Source of the DNA: Butyrivibrio hungatei NK4A153 | Lineage (GTDB): Bacteria; Bacillota; Clostridia; Lachnospirales; Lachnospiraceae | Direction of reading: 5' to 3' | Length of the DNA stretch: 64,000 nt | NCBI RefSeq assembly: GCF_000424465.1 | Contig: NZ_AUJY01000001.1 | Coordinates: 39,578 to 103,577 of the forward strand | Made by a program: the position numbers and the translations under genes | Notes under the pieces: generated by a model | The model's input: only the letters and a program-made list of their open reading frames with translations | Told to the model about the DNA's origin: nothing | The model's database searches: none | Shown: one piece after another, positions 42,200 through 51,270 of the stretch | Position numbering within the stretch: the stretch's first letter is position 1 | How the letters are laid out: each line of letters starts with the position of its first letter

Positions 42200-43053
42200 T
42201 GGAAAATGAAAAAGCAAGACGCAATAAAATAATAAAGCATGCCATTATGATTGCTATCCTTGCGGTTATGTTTGTAGTATTTATTTTCCCTTTCATAATG
42301 GTAATAATAAATGTTTTTAAGGTAAAATCAGATATTACGGGCAATCCGCTTGCACTGGTAGGAAAGCACGGATTTACGATTGAGAATTTCCCCAAAGCGA
42401 TTGAAAAAATGAAATTCTTTAATTCATTCGTCAACTCGCTCATAGTGACGGTGTGCTCAACTGTAGGAACAATCGCGCTTTCATCCATGACCGCTTACCT
42501 TATCGTAAGAAATAACTGGAAAGCAAATAAGATATTGTTCGTTCTTATGATCGCATCAATGGTAATTCCTTTTCAGGTACTCATGATCCCGCTTGTTTCA
42601 CTTTACGGCGGAATACTCGGCATCCTGAATCACAGGATCACATTGATATTCATGCACATCGGATTCTCACTTTCAATGGCTACATTCATGTTCCATGGAA
42701 GTATTAATACAAATGTTCCGTGTTCGCTTGAAGAGGCGGCTACAATAGACGGATGTAATAAATGGCAGATCTTTTCAAGAATCGTATTTCCTATACTTAA
42801 GCCAACTATAGCAACGGTGGCTATTATCGATGCAATGGCATTTTGGAATGATTATCTTTTGCCCAGTCTTGTACTTGGAAGAAAAGAGCTGTATACGATT
42901 CCTATCGCGACAAAAGTTTTCTACGGCACATATTCGACAGACACGGGTCTGATCATGGCTGCACTTTTGCTTGCGATGCTTCCGATATTGTTGTTATATC
43001 TTTTCCTTCAAAGATACATTGTTGAGGGAATCACAGCAGGAGCTGTTAAATAA
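42199..43053 (+). CDS. Sugar ABC transporter permease (MalG-type)
   Basis: A 284-residue permease, second half of the pair. Six segments, EAA loop CSLEEAATIDGCNKWQIFSRI, and the typical end QRYIVEGITAGAVK. GGGGAGG precedes ATG, which overlaps the previous stop. Confidence 0.94.
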   Translation: MENEKARRNKIIKHAIMIAILAVMFVVFIFPFIMVIINVFKVKSDITGNPLALVGKHGFTIENFPKAIEKMKFFNSFVNSLIVTVCSTVGTIALSSMTAYLIVRNNWKANKILFVLMIASMVIPFQVLMIPLVSLYGGILGILNHRITLIFMHIGFSLSMATFMFHGSINTNVPCSLEEAATIDGCNKWQIFSRIVFPILKPTIATVAIIDAMAFWNDYLLPSLVLGRKELYTIPIATKVFYGTYSTDTGLIMAALLLAMLPILLLYLFLQRYIVEGITAGAVK

Positions 43054-43074
43054 TTATACGAAAGGTTTTATGTT

Positions 43075-44490
43075 ATGAAAAAGCTAGAAAACAAATGTAT
43101 GTTGATCACATACGCAGACAGCATGGGTAATAATCTCAAAGATCTAGCGTTTGTAATGGACAAGTACTTTAAGGATGCAGTAGGCGGTATACATATACTT
43201 CCTTTTTTTCCATCTTCGGGAGACAGAGGATTTGCTCCGATGGATTACCACGTTGTAGACAAGACGTTTGGAGACTGGGACGATATAGAAAAGTTGTCGG
43301 AACAGTATTATCTCATGGCCGATTACATGATCAATCACATTTCGGCGCAGAGTGAGTATTACAAAGATTTTCTTCAGAAAAAAGATGATTCGAAATACAG
43401 AGATCTTTTCATTCGCTATAAGGATTTTTGGGAGAACGGAGAGCCTACACAAGAAGAAGTGGATGTTATCTACAAGAGAAAGCCCAGAGCTCCCTATGTG
43501 GATGCGGTATTCGCTGACGGAAGCACTGAGAAAGTATGGTGCACCTTTGATGAGCAGCAAATCGATATCAACTGCAAATCGGATACGGCAAAAGAGTTTA
43601 TCAAGGATAATCTTGTAAATCTCTGTAAGCACGGGCTCTCGATCATTCGACTTGATGCGTTTGCTTATGCGACAAAAAAAGCAGGAAGTTCATGCTTTTT
43701 CATAGAGCCGGAAGTTTGGGAACTTATGGACGGATGCCAGAAAATAGTAGAGCCGTACGGTGTTAAGCTCCTTCCTGAGATACACGAGCACTACACGATG
43801 CAGCAGAAAATTGAAAGTCATGACTACTATGTTTATGATTTTGCGCTTCCAATGCTACTAATAAATGCGTTATACTATGGACAGTCTACGTATTTAAAGA
43901 ATTGGCTTAACATTTGTCCGAGAAAGCAGTTCACAACGCTTGATACTCACGACGGAATCGGTGTTGTCGATGTAAAAGACCTTCTTCCCGATGATGAGAT
44001 TGAGAGGACAAAAGAGGACATCTTTAAATACGGAGCCAATGTAAAGAAGATTTACAATACGGCTGCATATAACAATCTTGATATTTATCAGGTCAACTGC
44101 AGCTATTACTCGGCACTTGGCGATGACGACGATGCTTACCTTCTGGCAAGAGCGGTTCAGTTTTTTGCTCCCGGTATTCCGCAGGTATATTATGTGGGAC
44201 TCCTTGCGGGAAAGAACGACCTTAAACTTCTTGAAGAGACCAAAGTCGGAAGAAATATAAATCGTCATTATTACAAGCTTGACGAGATAGAAAAAGAAGT
44301 CGAAAGACCTGTCGTAAAAGAGCTTCTTAAGCTTATGAAGTTCAGAAATGAGCATCCTGCATTTGACGGAGAGTTTATTCTTGAAGATTGCGGCGATGAG
44401 GAACTTGTTATTCTTAGGAAAAACGGCGACGATTTTGCACGGCTTAAAGCAAATTTAAAGACTAAGAAGTTTACTATCGAGCATTCGTAA
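43075..44490 (+). CDS. Sucrose phosphorylase-like enzyme (GH13_18)
   Basis: A 471-residue cytoplasmic enzyme that should convert sucrose (or a related glucoside) and phosphate to alpha-glucose 1-phosphate and fructose. Catalytic residues are visible: nucleophile Asp194 in IIRLDAFAYA, acid/base Glu235 in LLPEIHEHY and the third Asp293 in TLDTHDGIGVVDV. Length and the start KCMLITYADSMG fit GH13 subfamily 18. The family also includes sucrose 6F-phosphate, glucosylglycerol and glucosylglycerate phosphorylases, so the substrate is not certain. It is in the ABC operon. Confidence 0.88.
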   Translation: MKKLENKCMLITYADSMGNNLKDLAFVMDKYFKDAVGGIHILPFFPSSGDRGFAPMDYHVVDKTFGDWDDIEKLSEQYYLMADYMINHISAQSEYYKDFLQKKDDSKYRDLFIRYKDFWENGEPTQEEVDVIYKRKPRAPYVDAVFADGSTEKVWCTFDEQQIDINCKSDTAKEFIKDNLVNLCKHGLSIIRLDAFAYATKKAGSSCFFIEPEVWELMDGCQKIVEPYGVKLLPEIHEHYTMQQKIESHDYYVYDFALPMLLINALYYGQSTYLKNWLNICPRKQFTTLDTHDGIGVVDVKDLLPDDEIERTKEDIFKYGANVKKIYNTAAYNNLDIYQVNCSYYSALGDDDDAYLLARAVQFFAPGIPQVYYVGLLAGKNDLKLLEETKVGRNINRHYYKLDEIEKEVERPVVKELLKLMKFRNEHPAFDGEFILEDCGDEELVILRKNGDDFARLKANLKTKKFTIEHS

Positions 44491-44524
44491 GAAGTGCGTG
44501 GTAGGAAGAGGCATCGGAGGGAAT

Positions 44525-45505
44525 ATGGCTACATTAAAGGATGTCGCAGCCAGATGTGGGCTGACGGTTACAACTGTATCAAGGGTTCTGAACAACAGAG
44601 GGTATATCTCGGACAAAACTAGGTCCAAGGTATATGCTGCAATGGAAGAACTCAATTATCAGCCCAACGAAGTAGCCAGATCCCTATCCAAGAAATCGAC
44701 GAATACGATTGGCGTTATTATGCCGCACATAAGGCATCCTTATTTTTCCGAGATGATAAGTAACATTGAGAATGCGGCAAGCAAGAAAGGGTATAAGATC
44801 TTGCTCGCCAATTCCAAGGGCGCAGATCACAAGGAAAAAGAGTACCTTGATATGTGCACAAGTAATCGTGTTGCCGGTGTTATAGTTTTTTCCTCCACAG
44901 TTAAGGGGCTCGAATTTGCCAACAGCAATATTCCGCTTATTACCGTTGAGCGTTTTGTTGAGAACGGAACGGCAGCAGTTGAGTGTGACAATGAGCAGGG
45001 CGGTATGCTCGCAGCCGAGGCGCTTATCAAAAGCGGTTGCAAGCACCTGCTTATCATAAGCGGTGTTTCAAAAAGCGTCATGCCTGCGGATGACCGTTTG
45101 AAAGGCTTTGCCAAAGTCTGCGAAGAGCGCGGTGTTGTCTATAAGGCGGTTTCTACCAGCATGAATCAGTATAACAACCTTGAGTATCACGCTCTTTTGA
45201 CGGGAGAACTTAAACTCGACAATGAGATAGACGGAATTTTTGCAAGCTCCGATCTTATCGCGGCGCAGGTTCTTCAGGTTTGCAGGAAAATGGGCAAAAG
45301 AGTACCCGAAGATATAAAACTTATTGGCTTTGATGATGTTCTGCTTTCGAGGCTTACGACTCCGCCGATCTCGACAATACACCAGCCCATTAAAGAAATG
45401 GCGGAAATGGCAGTGGATCTAGTCATTTCATCTTCTGAGGGCAAGGTTGTACCAAAACGCACGATACTTCCTGTTTCTTACATAGAAAGGGAGAGTACCA
45501 AGTAA
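44525..45505 (+). CDS. LacI-family regulator of the first sugar operon
   Basis: A 326-residue repressor. The helix-turn-helix and hinge are clear (TLKDVAARCGLTVTTVSRVL, YQPNEVARSLSKKSTNTIG), followed by a periplasmic-binding-protein-like sensor (GVIMPHIRHPYFSEMI, LIGFDDVLLSRLTTPPISTI). The open frame reaches back to 44498, but ATG 44525 follows CGGAGGG. It probably binds the palindrome over the 39795 promoter. Confidence 0.93.
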   Translation: MATLKDVAARCGLTVTTVSRVLNNRGYISDKTRSKVYAAMEELNYQPNEVARSLSKKSTNTIGVIMPHIRHPYFSEMISNIENAASKKGYKILLANSKGADHKEKEYLDMCTSNRVAGVIVFSSTVKGLEFANSNIPLITVERFVENGTAAVECDNEQGGMLAAEALIKSGCKHLLIISGVSKSVMPADDRLKGFAKVCEERGVVYKAVSTSMNQYNNLEYHALLTGELKLDNEIDGIFASSDLIAAQVLQVCRKMGKRVPEDIKLIGFDDVLLSRLTTPPISTIHQPIKEMAEMAVDLVISSSEGKVVPKRTILPVSYIERESTK

Positions 45506-45535
45506 CTGATTTGAAAAATAGAATATTTAAAAGAT

Positions 45536-45580
45536 ACCGTTCTGACAGGCCTTTAACAGCTTGTTAGAGCGGTTTTTTTT
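45536..45580 (+). terminator. Terminator of the first sugar operon
   Basis: ACCGTTCTGACA (45536-45547) pairs with TGTTAGAGCGGT (45562-45573), two G-T pairs, followed by seven T. Confidence 0.85.
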
Positions 45581-45608
45581 AAAGATAAAGAAAAAGATGG
45601 AAATACTA

Positions 45609-45637
45609 TTGAAAAATAGATTGATATGTGCAATATT
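45609..45637 (+). promoter_or_regulatory. Probable promoter of the mannan operon
   Basis: TTGAAA (45609-45614) and AATATT (45632-45637), 17 bp apart. The ACTATTGAAAAAT context recurs at the second ABC promoter (GCTATTGAAAAAT near 55730). Confidence 0.4.
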
Positions 45638-45667
45638 TAAGTAAAATATAAATGCATTGTGATTGAG

Positions 45668-45688
45668 TTAAGTTAATTTAATTAAATT
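45668..45688. promoter_or_regulatory. LacI-type operator motif, site 1
   Basis: TTAAGTTAATTTAATTAAA lies between the promoter and the ROK gene. Close copies occur at 53461, 55615, 55763 and 55802 and nowhere else that I found. Confidence 0.6.
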
Positions 45689-45746
45689 CCGGATTGGAGT
45701 TTTTGGTAGCATATTTACTTTTTAGTGATAACGGAGGGGAATGCAG

Positions 45747-46604
45747 ATGTTTGGCGCGATAGAAGCAGGCGGAACAAAGATGGTATTGGCTGTTGGGGAC
45801 GACAAGTCAAATATTGTAGATATTACAGAGATAAAAACGAGAAGTCCGAGGGAAACAATCCCTGAGATTATGGATTTTTTTGGAAAGTATGACATTGAAG
45901 GCATGGGAATAGGCGCGTTCGGCCCTGTGTGCCTTGATAGGAACTCGGAAAGTTACGGAAAGATAGGAAAAAGCCCGAAGCTGGAATGGGTGGGCTTTTC
46001 CTGGATGGAAGCTTTTGGCAAGGCAGATTACCCTGTGACAATAGATACCGATGTCAACGCGGCATGTTTGGGAGAAGTCAAATATGGGAATGGAAAAGGG
46101 CTGAATAACGTAATCTACATAACAATAGGCACCGGGATCGGAGTTGGAGTTTATGCTGAAGGCAATCTCCTCCATGGAGCGCTTCATCCTGAGGCGGGAC
46201 ATATTCTTTTGCCTGTGAGCGGCAGAGACGGTTTTGAAGGAATCTGTCCGTATCATAAGAACTGTTTTGAAGGACTGGCATCGGGACCTGCAATAGAGGC
46301 TCACTATGGCAAGAAGCCGCAGCTTTTGCTCGATGATATGAGCGTTTGGGAGCAGGAAGCAGACTACATCGGAAAGGCATTGATGCAATATATATGTTGC
46401 TACTGCCCTGAGAGGATCATTCTCGGCGGCGGTGTTATGCATATAGAAAAGCTCTTTCCAATGATCCGTGAGAAAACTCTTTCCTATATGAACGGATATG
46501 TTGATACAAAAGAGATGCAGGATATTGAAAGTTATATAACACCTGCGGGACTTATGGGGCAGCAGGGAATAAAAGGCGCATTATTTTTGGCATCACTTAA
46601 ATAA
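45747..46604 (+). CDS. ROK-family sugar kinase (fructokinase/mannokinase)
   Basis: A 285-residue ATP-dependent sugar kinase. The ATP-binding start is FGAIEAGGTKMVLAVGDD, and the ROK zinc site is HPEAGHILLP with CPYHKNCFEGLASGPAI. It is of the fructokinase subgroup, many members of which also accept mannose. GGAGGGG is 7 nt from ATG 45747, favouring it over 45741. It heads the operon with beta-mannosidase and mannanase behind a mannan-regulon operator, so phosphorylation of mannose for ManA is a likely role; fructose from the neighbouring sucrose operon is the alternative. Confidence 0.88.
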   Translation: MFGAIEAGGTKMVLAVGDDKSNIVDITEIKTRSPRETIPEIMDFFGKYDIEGMGIGAFGPVCLDRNSESYGKIGKSPKLEWVGFSWMEAFGKADYPVTIDTDVNAACLGEVKYGNGKGLNNVIYITIGTGIGVGVYAEGNLLHGALHPEAGHILLPVSGRDGFEGICPYHKNCFEGLASGPAIEAHYGKKPQLLLDDMSVWEQEADYIGKALMQYICCYCPERIILGGGVMHIEKLFPMIREKTLSYMNGYVDTKEMQDIESYITPAGLMGQQGIKGALFLASLK

Positions 46605-46641
46605 GATTAGATGAGAGATGCAGTAAATACGGAGACAATAG

Positions 46642-49107
46642 ATGGAAAAATTTGCAATAAATAACTGGATACTGAAAAGGGTATCCGATGGCAGTAAGTA
46701 CAGGACAGAGGTTCCGGGGAGCGTTCTCTATACACTTCAGAATAACGGAGTAATTCCGAATCCTTTTGTGGCAGACAATGAGAAATTTGCCCTGAAAATG
46801 ATGGAAGAGGATTTTGAATACGAAGCTAAGTTCGATGCCGGTCATGCTCTCATGTCATCTTTGAAAAAAGAGCTTGTATTCGAAGGAATCGATACCGTTG
46901 GGGAGGTGTATCTAAACGGAAGCAAAATCCTATGTGCCTGCAACATGCACAGGACATACAGGATTGATATCACAGATTTATTAAAGGAAAAAGACAATGA
47001 ATTAAAGGTCTGCATCCACTCACCTCTTAAATATATAAAGGATGCATACGGAAAAAGTGAGTGCGACGGAACGGAAGATGCCATGGAGGGCTTTGTCCAT
47101 ATAAGAAAAGCTCATTACATGTTCGGCTGGGATTGGGGGCCGAGAATTCCTGATGCGGGACTTTTCAGACCTGTATATATTCTTGGAATAAATACTGCAC
47201 GTATAGAGAATGTCAGGGTTCATCAGAGACACTCGGGCGGTAAAGTCGGGCTACGTATTTTTATTGACAGAGAAGTTTACGGTGATGATAAAGGCATTTC
47301 CTGTGATGTGATTCTTACAGATCCGCAGGGAAAAGAACTTGCGTATAAAGATTACAGATCAGGCGATGAAATCGTGGTCGAAGATTCTTTGCTCTGGTGG
47401 CCGTCCGGATTCGGAGAACAAAATCTTTATAACCTGGATATAAAATTAAAACTTGGAAATACGGAGCTTGATTCTCTGACAAAAAGAATCGGCCTGAGAA
47501 CCCTTACCATAACCAAAAAGAAAGATGAGTGGGGAGAGAGTTTTTCGCATTGCATAAACGGCTTTGATGTATTTGCTTTTGGCGCGGACTATATACCGGA
47601 AGATAACTATCTGACAAGAATGACGCCCGAAAGAACAAGGAAACTACTTGAAGATTGTAAATTGGCCAACTTCAATTCCATCAGGGTATGGGGCGGAGGC
47701 TTTTTTCCGGATGATGCTTTCTATGATATCTGCGATGAACTTGGGATCATGGTATGGCAGGATATGATGTTTGCCTGCGGCGTCTATGACCTTACCGAGG
47801 AATTTGAAGAAAATATCAGACTTGAGATTAAAGATAATTTAAAAAGGATTGCGGATCATGCGTGCCTTGCTCTTATTTGCGGCAATAATGAAATGGAGAT
47901 GTTTGTAAAAAACGGAGTATGGGTTAAGACTCATAAGCAAAAAGCAGATTATATCAAGATGTATGAATATCTTTTTCCTAAGTGGGTAAAAGAATATGCA
48001 CCTGATGCGGTATACTGGCCATCAAGTCCGTCATCGGGAGGATCTTTTGACGATCCCAACGACTTTGACCGCGGAGATGTTCACTTCTGGCAGGTATGGC
48101 ATGACGGAAAACCTTTTACCGAGTACAGAAAGTACTTCTTCAGATATCTGTCGGAGTTTGGTTTCCAGGCTCTTCCGTCAAAAAAGACACTGGAAACGGT
48201 AATGACAAGCGAAGAAGACTACAATCTTTTTTCCTATAACATGGAAAAGCACCAGAGAAACAAATCTGCCAATTCCAAGATAATGCAGTATATGCAGGCA
48301 ACTTTCAAGTATCCTACGGATTTTGATATTTTAATATATGCTTCTCAGCTTCTGTCGGGAGAAGCGATAAGATACGGTGTTGAGCACTTTAGGAGAAATA
48401 GGGGGAGGTGCATGGGAACTCTGTATTGGCAGCTAAATGACTGCTGGCCTGTTATAAGCTGGGCTTCTGTTGACTATTACGGAAGATGGAAGGCACTGCA
48501 CTATTATGCCAGGAGATTTTTTGCGCCCGTGCTTCTTAGCTGTGAGGAGACAAGCACTGTATCCGAAGGCATTGAGATAAATTCCGAAAATAGCAGCTTC
48601 ATACCTGCGATAAAGCTTAATATCTCCAATGAGACCATGACGGAGAGAAAGCTTACGGCAGAGTGGAAACTCAGAGATGCTTTCGGAAAAGAGATTGATG
48701 GAAAAGGACTTGAAATCGAAACTTCGGGTACCGTCGATATAACTGTTTCTCCGCTTTCTTCAAAGTGGGTGACTGAGCAAAGCTTCCCCGGAATCGACAT
48801 ATATTCCTGTTATGTGTCCTTTAAGGCCATAGAAGAGGGCGAGGTGGTGTCGGAAGGCACGGCTCTTTTTGTGCCGGCGAAATATTTCCGCTTTGAAGAT
48901 CCGGGGCTCGCAGTAAGAATGCTCTCGGAAAATGAGATAGAAATAAGCGCAAAGGCTTTTGCCAAAAATATAGAAATTAGAAATGAGAATGACGATCTGG
49001 TACTCTCTGACAACTTTTTTGACATGAATCCAGGAGTAAAAGTTGTCCGTATTATCAGGGGAGATGCCAATAATCTTACGGTCAGAAGTGTTGCTGATAT
49101 TCACTGA
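46642..49107 (+). CDS. Beta-mannosidase (GH2)
   Basis: An 821-residue cytoplasmic exo-glycosidase that releases mannose from the non-reducing end of beta-mannooligosaccharides. It has the GH2 order: N-terminal jelly roll (GWDWGPRIPDAGLFRPVYI), Ig-like domain, and TIM barrel with acid/base Glu417 (CGNNEMEMF) and nucleophile Glu505 (LSEFGFQALPS). No signal peptide. The C-terminal Ig-like domains (about 640-821) are complete. GGAGA precedes ATG. Confidence 0.95.
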   Translation: MEKFAINNWILKRVSDGSKYRTEVPGSVLYTLQNNGVIPNPFVADNEKFALKMMEEDFEYEAKFDAGHALMSSLKKELVFEGIDTVGEVYLNGSKILCACNMHRTYRIDITDLLKEKDNELKVCIHSPLKYIKDAYGKSECDGTEDAMEGFVHIRKAHYMFGWDWGPRIPDAGLFRPVYILGINTARIENVRVHQRHSGGKVGLRIFIDREVYGDDKGISCDVILTDPQGKELAYKDYRSGDEIVVEDSLLWWPSGFGEQNLYNLDIKLKLGNTELDSLTKRIGLRTLTITKKKDEWGESFSHCINGFDVFAFGADYIPEDNYLTRMTPERTRKLLEDCKLANFNSIRVWGGGFFPDDAFYDICDELGIMVWQDMMFACGVYDLTEEFEENIRLEIKDNLKRIADHACLALICGNNEMEMFVKNGVWVKTHKQKADYIKMYEYLFPKWVKEYAPDAVYWPSSPSSGGSFDDPNDFDRGDVHFWQVWHDGKPFTEYRKYFFRYLSEFGFQALPSKKTLETVMTSEEDYNLFSYNMEKHQRNKSANSKIMQYMQATFKYPTDFDILIYASQLLSGEAIRYGVEHFRRNRGRCMGTLYWQLNDCWPVISWASVDYYGRWKALHYYARRFFAPVLLSCEETSTVSEGIEINSENSSFIPAIKLNISNETMTERKLTAEWKLRDAFGKEIDGKGLEIETSGTVDITVSPLSSKWVTEQSFPGIDIYSCYVSFKAIEEGEVVSEGTALFVPAKYFRFEDPGLAVRMLSENEIEISAKAFAKNIEIRNENDDLVLSDNFFDMNPGVKVVRIIRGDANNLTVRSVADIH

Positions 49108-49164
49108 GTGAAAAATAGACTTATCACGGAATGACCTAAAATGAATTTTTACCGGAGGAATTGT

Positions 49165-50148
49165 ATGAGTGACAAGATTTATGAACCGAGTAACGCGAAT
49201 ATGCAGCAGGGAGCAAGAAATGTGCTTAAATATCTGGCCGAGATCACATATGAAAAGATGATCACAGGACAGCATACGCAGACGATGGAGCAGGAAGAGC
49301 TTAAGCTGATAGAGGAAAAGACGGGAAAGAGGCCGGCGCTTTTGGGCTTTGAACTTTTGTCTTATTCACCGAATATAAACTATCTCGACACAGATGATGA
49401 ATGTATGGATGAAATCGTTCATAACAACGGAACGCTTAAGAAAGCCTGGGAATGGGCTGAGGAACAAGGGCTTATCACATTCACATGGCACTGGTTCTCA
49501 CCTCTTTACGGCAGATCTAAGGCATTTTATACAGAGAATACTTCTTTTGACCCTGAAAAAGCTGCAAACGAGGGCACTGCTGAATATAATGCGATGATCT
49601 CGGATCTTGACGTAATGGCCGGGATACTGAGGCCGTTCTGCGAAAAAGAGATCCCTATTTTGTGGAGACCGTTCCATGAAAGTGACGGAACATGGTTCTG
49701 GTGGGGAGCAAAAGGCGCCGAGCCTGTCAAAAAGTTGTACAGAATAATGTATGAGCGCTTTGTGGGCGTGCATCATCTTAACAATCTTATCTGGGTGTGG
49801 AATTCGCATATTAAGGAGTTATATCCGGGAGACGACGTTGTAGATGTGATATCGGTCGACCTTTATACCGATAAACATGTTCATACGGCATATTCCGAGC
49901 AGTATAATGCGCTTAAAGAAATAACCGAGATGAAAAAGCCTATGATTCTGGCGGAAGTCGGTGTGCTTCCGGATCCCGAGGCTGTCCACGGTGAGCATAT
50001 AGGATGGGCGAGCTTTATGACATGGTCTCTGGATTTTTGCAGAACAGAAGAATATAACACATTTGAATTTTTGAAAGATGTATATAACAGCCTGAATGTT
50101 GTAACAAAAGATAATCTCCCTAAACTATATGAGGTTAAAAAGATATGA
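49165..50148 (+). CDS. Intracellular beta-mannanase (GH26)
   Basis: A 327-residue GH26 enzyme acting on beta-1,4-mannan oligosaccharides. The acid/base is Glu172 in WRPFHESDGTWFWWG and the nucleophile Glu264 in MILAEVGVLPDP. There is no signal peptide and no binding module, so it should cut imported oligosaccharides rather than polymer. The frame is open from ATG 49141, but CGGAGG 7-8 nt before ATG 49165 marks the true start. It overlaps the next gene by 4 bp (ATGA). Confidence 0.94.
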   Translation: MSDKIYEPSNANMQQGARNVLKYLAEITYEKMITGQHTQTMEQEELKLIEEKTGKRPALLGFELLSYSPNINYLDTDDECMDEIVHNNGTLKKAWEWAEEQGLITFTWHWFSPLYGRSKAFYTENTSFDPEKAANEGTAEYNAMISDLDVMAGILRPFCEKEIPILWRPFHESDGTWFWWGAKGAEPVKKLYRIMYERFVGVHHLNNLIWVWNSHIKELYPGDDVVDVISVDLYTDKHVHTAYSEQYNALKEITEMKKPMILAEVGVLPDPEAVHGEHIGWASFMTWSLDFCRTEEYNTFEFLKDVYNSLNVVTKDNLPKLYEVKKI

Positions 50149-51227
50149 ATGAAGTAGAAGGAATAAAGCGGATAAAAAAACTGATTGATAGAGCCAAAGC
50201 GGGTGAAGAACTTGTACTTGGCTTCTTTGGAGGTTCGATAACTCAAGGATCTTTGTCTTCTGAGCCTAAGCTGTGCTATGCACATAGAGTTTTTGATTGG
50301 TTTGAAAAAGAGTTTCCGAATGCAAAGTTTCATTATGTGAATGCCGGAATAGGCGGAACCTCTTCATATTTTGGAGTGTCCAGAGTTTATAAGGATCTGC
50401 TTATGTACAGACCTGACTTTGTGATAGTAGACTTTTCAGTGAATGATGAAGAGGCAGAGCTTTTCAAAGAGACATACGAGGGAATGATCAGGCGGATATG
50501 GTACTCGGATACAAAGCCTGCAATGCTGCTTCTTAACAATGTGTACTATGACGATGGCAGAACTGCGGAGGATATACATGTAGAGATAGGAAAGCACTAC
50601 GGGATTCCCAATGTGAGTATCAAGGATACAATATACAAGAGGATGATTGAAGGGATATATAGAAGAGATGACATTACACCGGATGGACTACATCCCAATG
50701 ATCTCGGACACGAACTTCTGGCAAAAGAGATAACGGATAGGATAAATGAAATATGCGGTATGGACGTATCTGATTGCCAAGAAGAGCAGGAAAAAGAACC
50801 TGTAACAGCAAATCGCTTTGAAGCTTCTTTAAGATATACCATTGAAAACAGCAGTCCGATATTATCGGGATTTAGAGCCGATGCGAGAGAAAAAGAAGGA
50901 CATCTTGACTTCTTTAAAAATGGCTGGATAGCTACAAAAGCAGGTGATTCAATTCACTTTGAACTTAGCGGTGCAAGGACGATTGCCATTCAGTACAGAA
51001 AGACAATAAACAGACCTGCTCCCGTTGCGCTGGCGGTTTTGGACGAATGCAGGGAAAAAGCTGTTGTTCTTGATTCAAATTTTGATGAAGACTGGGGCGA
51101 TTGTCTTTATTTGCAACCTGTGCTGAGCGAAAACGAAAGAAAAGATCACATATTGGATATAGAAATAGTAAGTGCCTCGGAAGCTGATAAAAACAGCTTT
51201 TATCTGTTATCATTAATAGTATCTTAA
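50145..51227 (+). CDS. SGNH acetyl-mannan esterase (CE17-like)
   Basis: A 360-residue cytoplasmic esterase. Residues about 1-210 form an SGNH hydrolase: FFGGSITQG (Ser31), NAGIGG (Gly70), SVNDEE (Asn100) and DGLHPND (Asp180, His183). Residues about 225-360 form a beta-sandwich that could be a CBM35-like domain. This two-domain plan matches the CE17 esterase described in the Roseburia mannan locus, which removes 2-O-acetyl groups from mannose. The assignment is from architecture and context, not a database hit. Translation is coupled to the GH26 gene. Confidence 0.82.
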   Translation: MNEVEGIKRIKKLIDRAKAGEELVLGFFGGSITQGSLSSEPKLCYAHRVFDWFEKEFPNAKFHYVNAGIGGTSSYFGVSRVYKDLLMYRPDFVIVDFSVNDEEAELFKETYEGMIRRIWYSDTKPAMLLLNNVYYDDGRTAEDIHVEIGKHYGIPNVSIKDTIYKRMIEGIYRRDDITPDGLHPNDLGHELLAKEITDRINEICGMDVSDCQEEQEKEPVTANRFEASLRYTIENSSPILSGFRADAREKEGHLDFFKNGWIATKAGDSIHFELSGARTIAIQYRKTINRPAPVALAVLDECREKAVVLDSNFDEDWGDCLYLQPVLSENERKDHILDIEIVSASEADKNSFYLLSLIVS

Positions 51228-51270
51228 AGCAAAGCGTGAGCAACAGCGGGTTAAGGAGATTGGAGGAAAG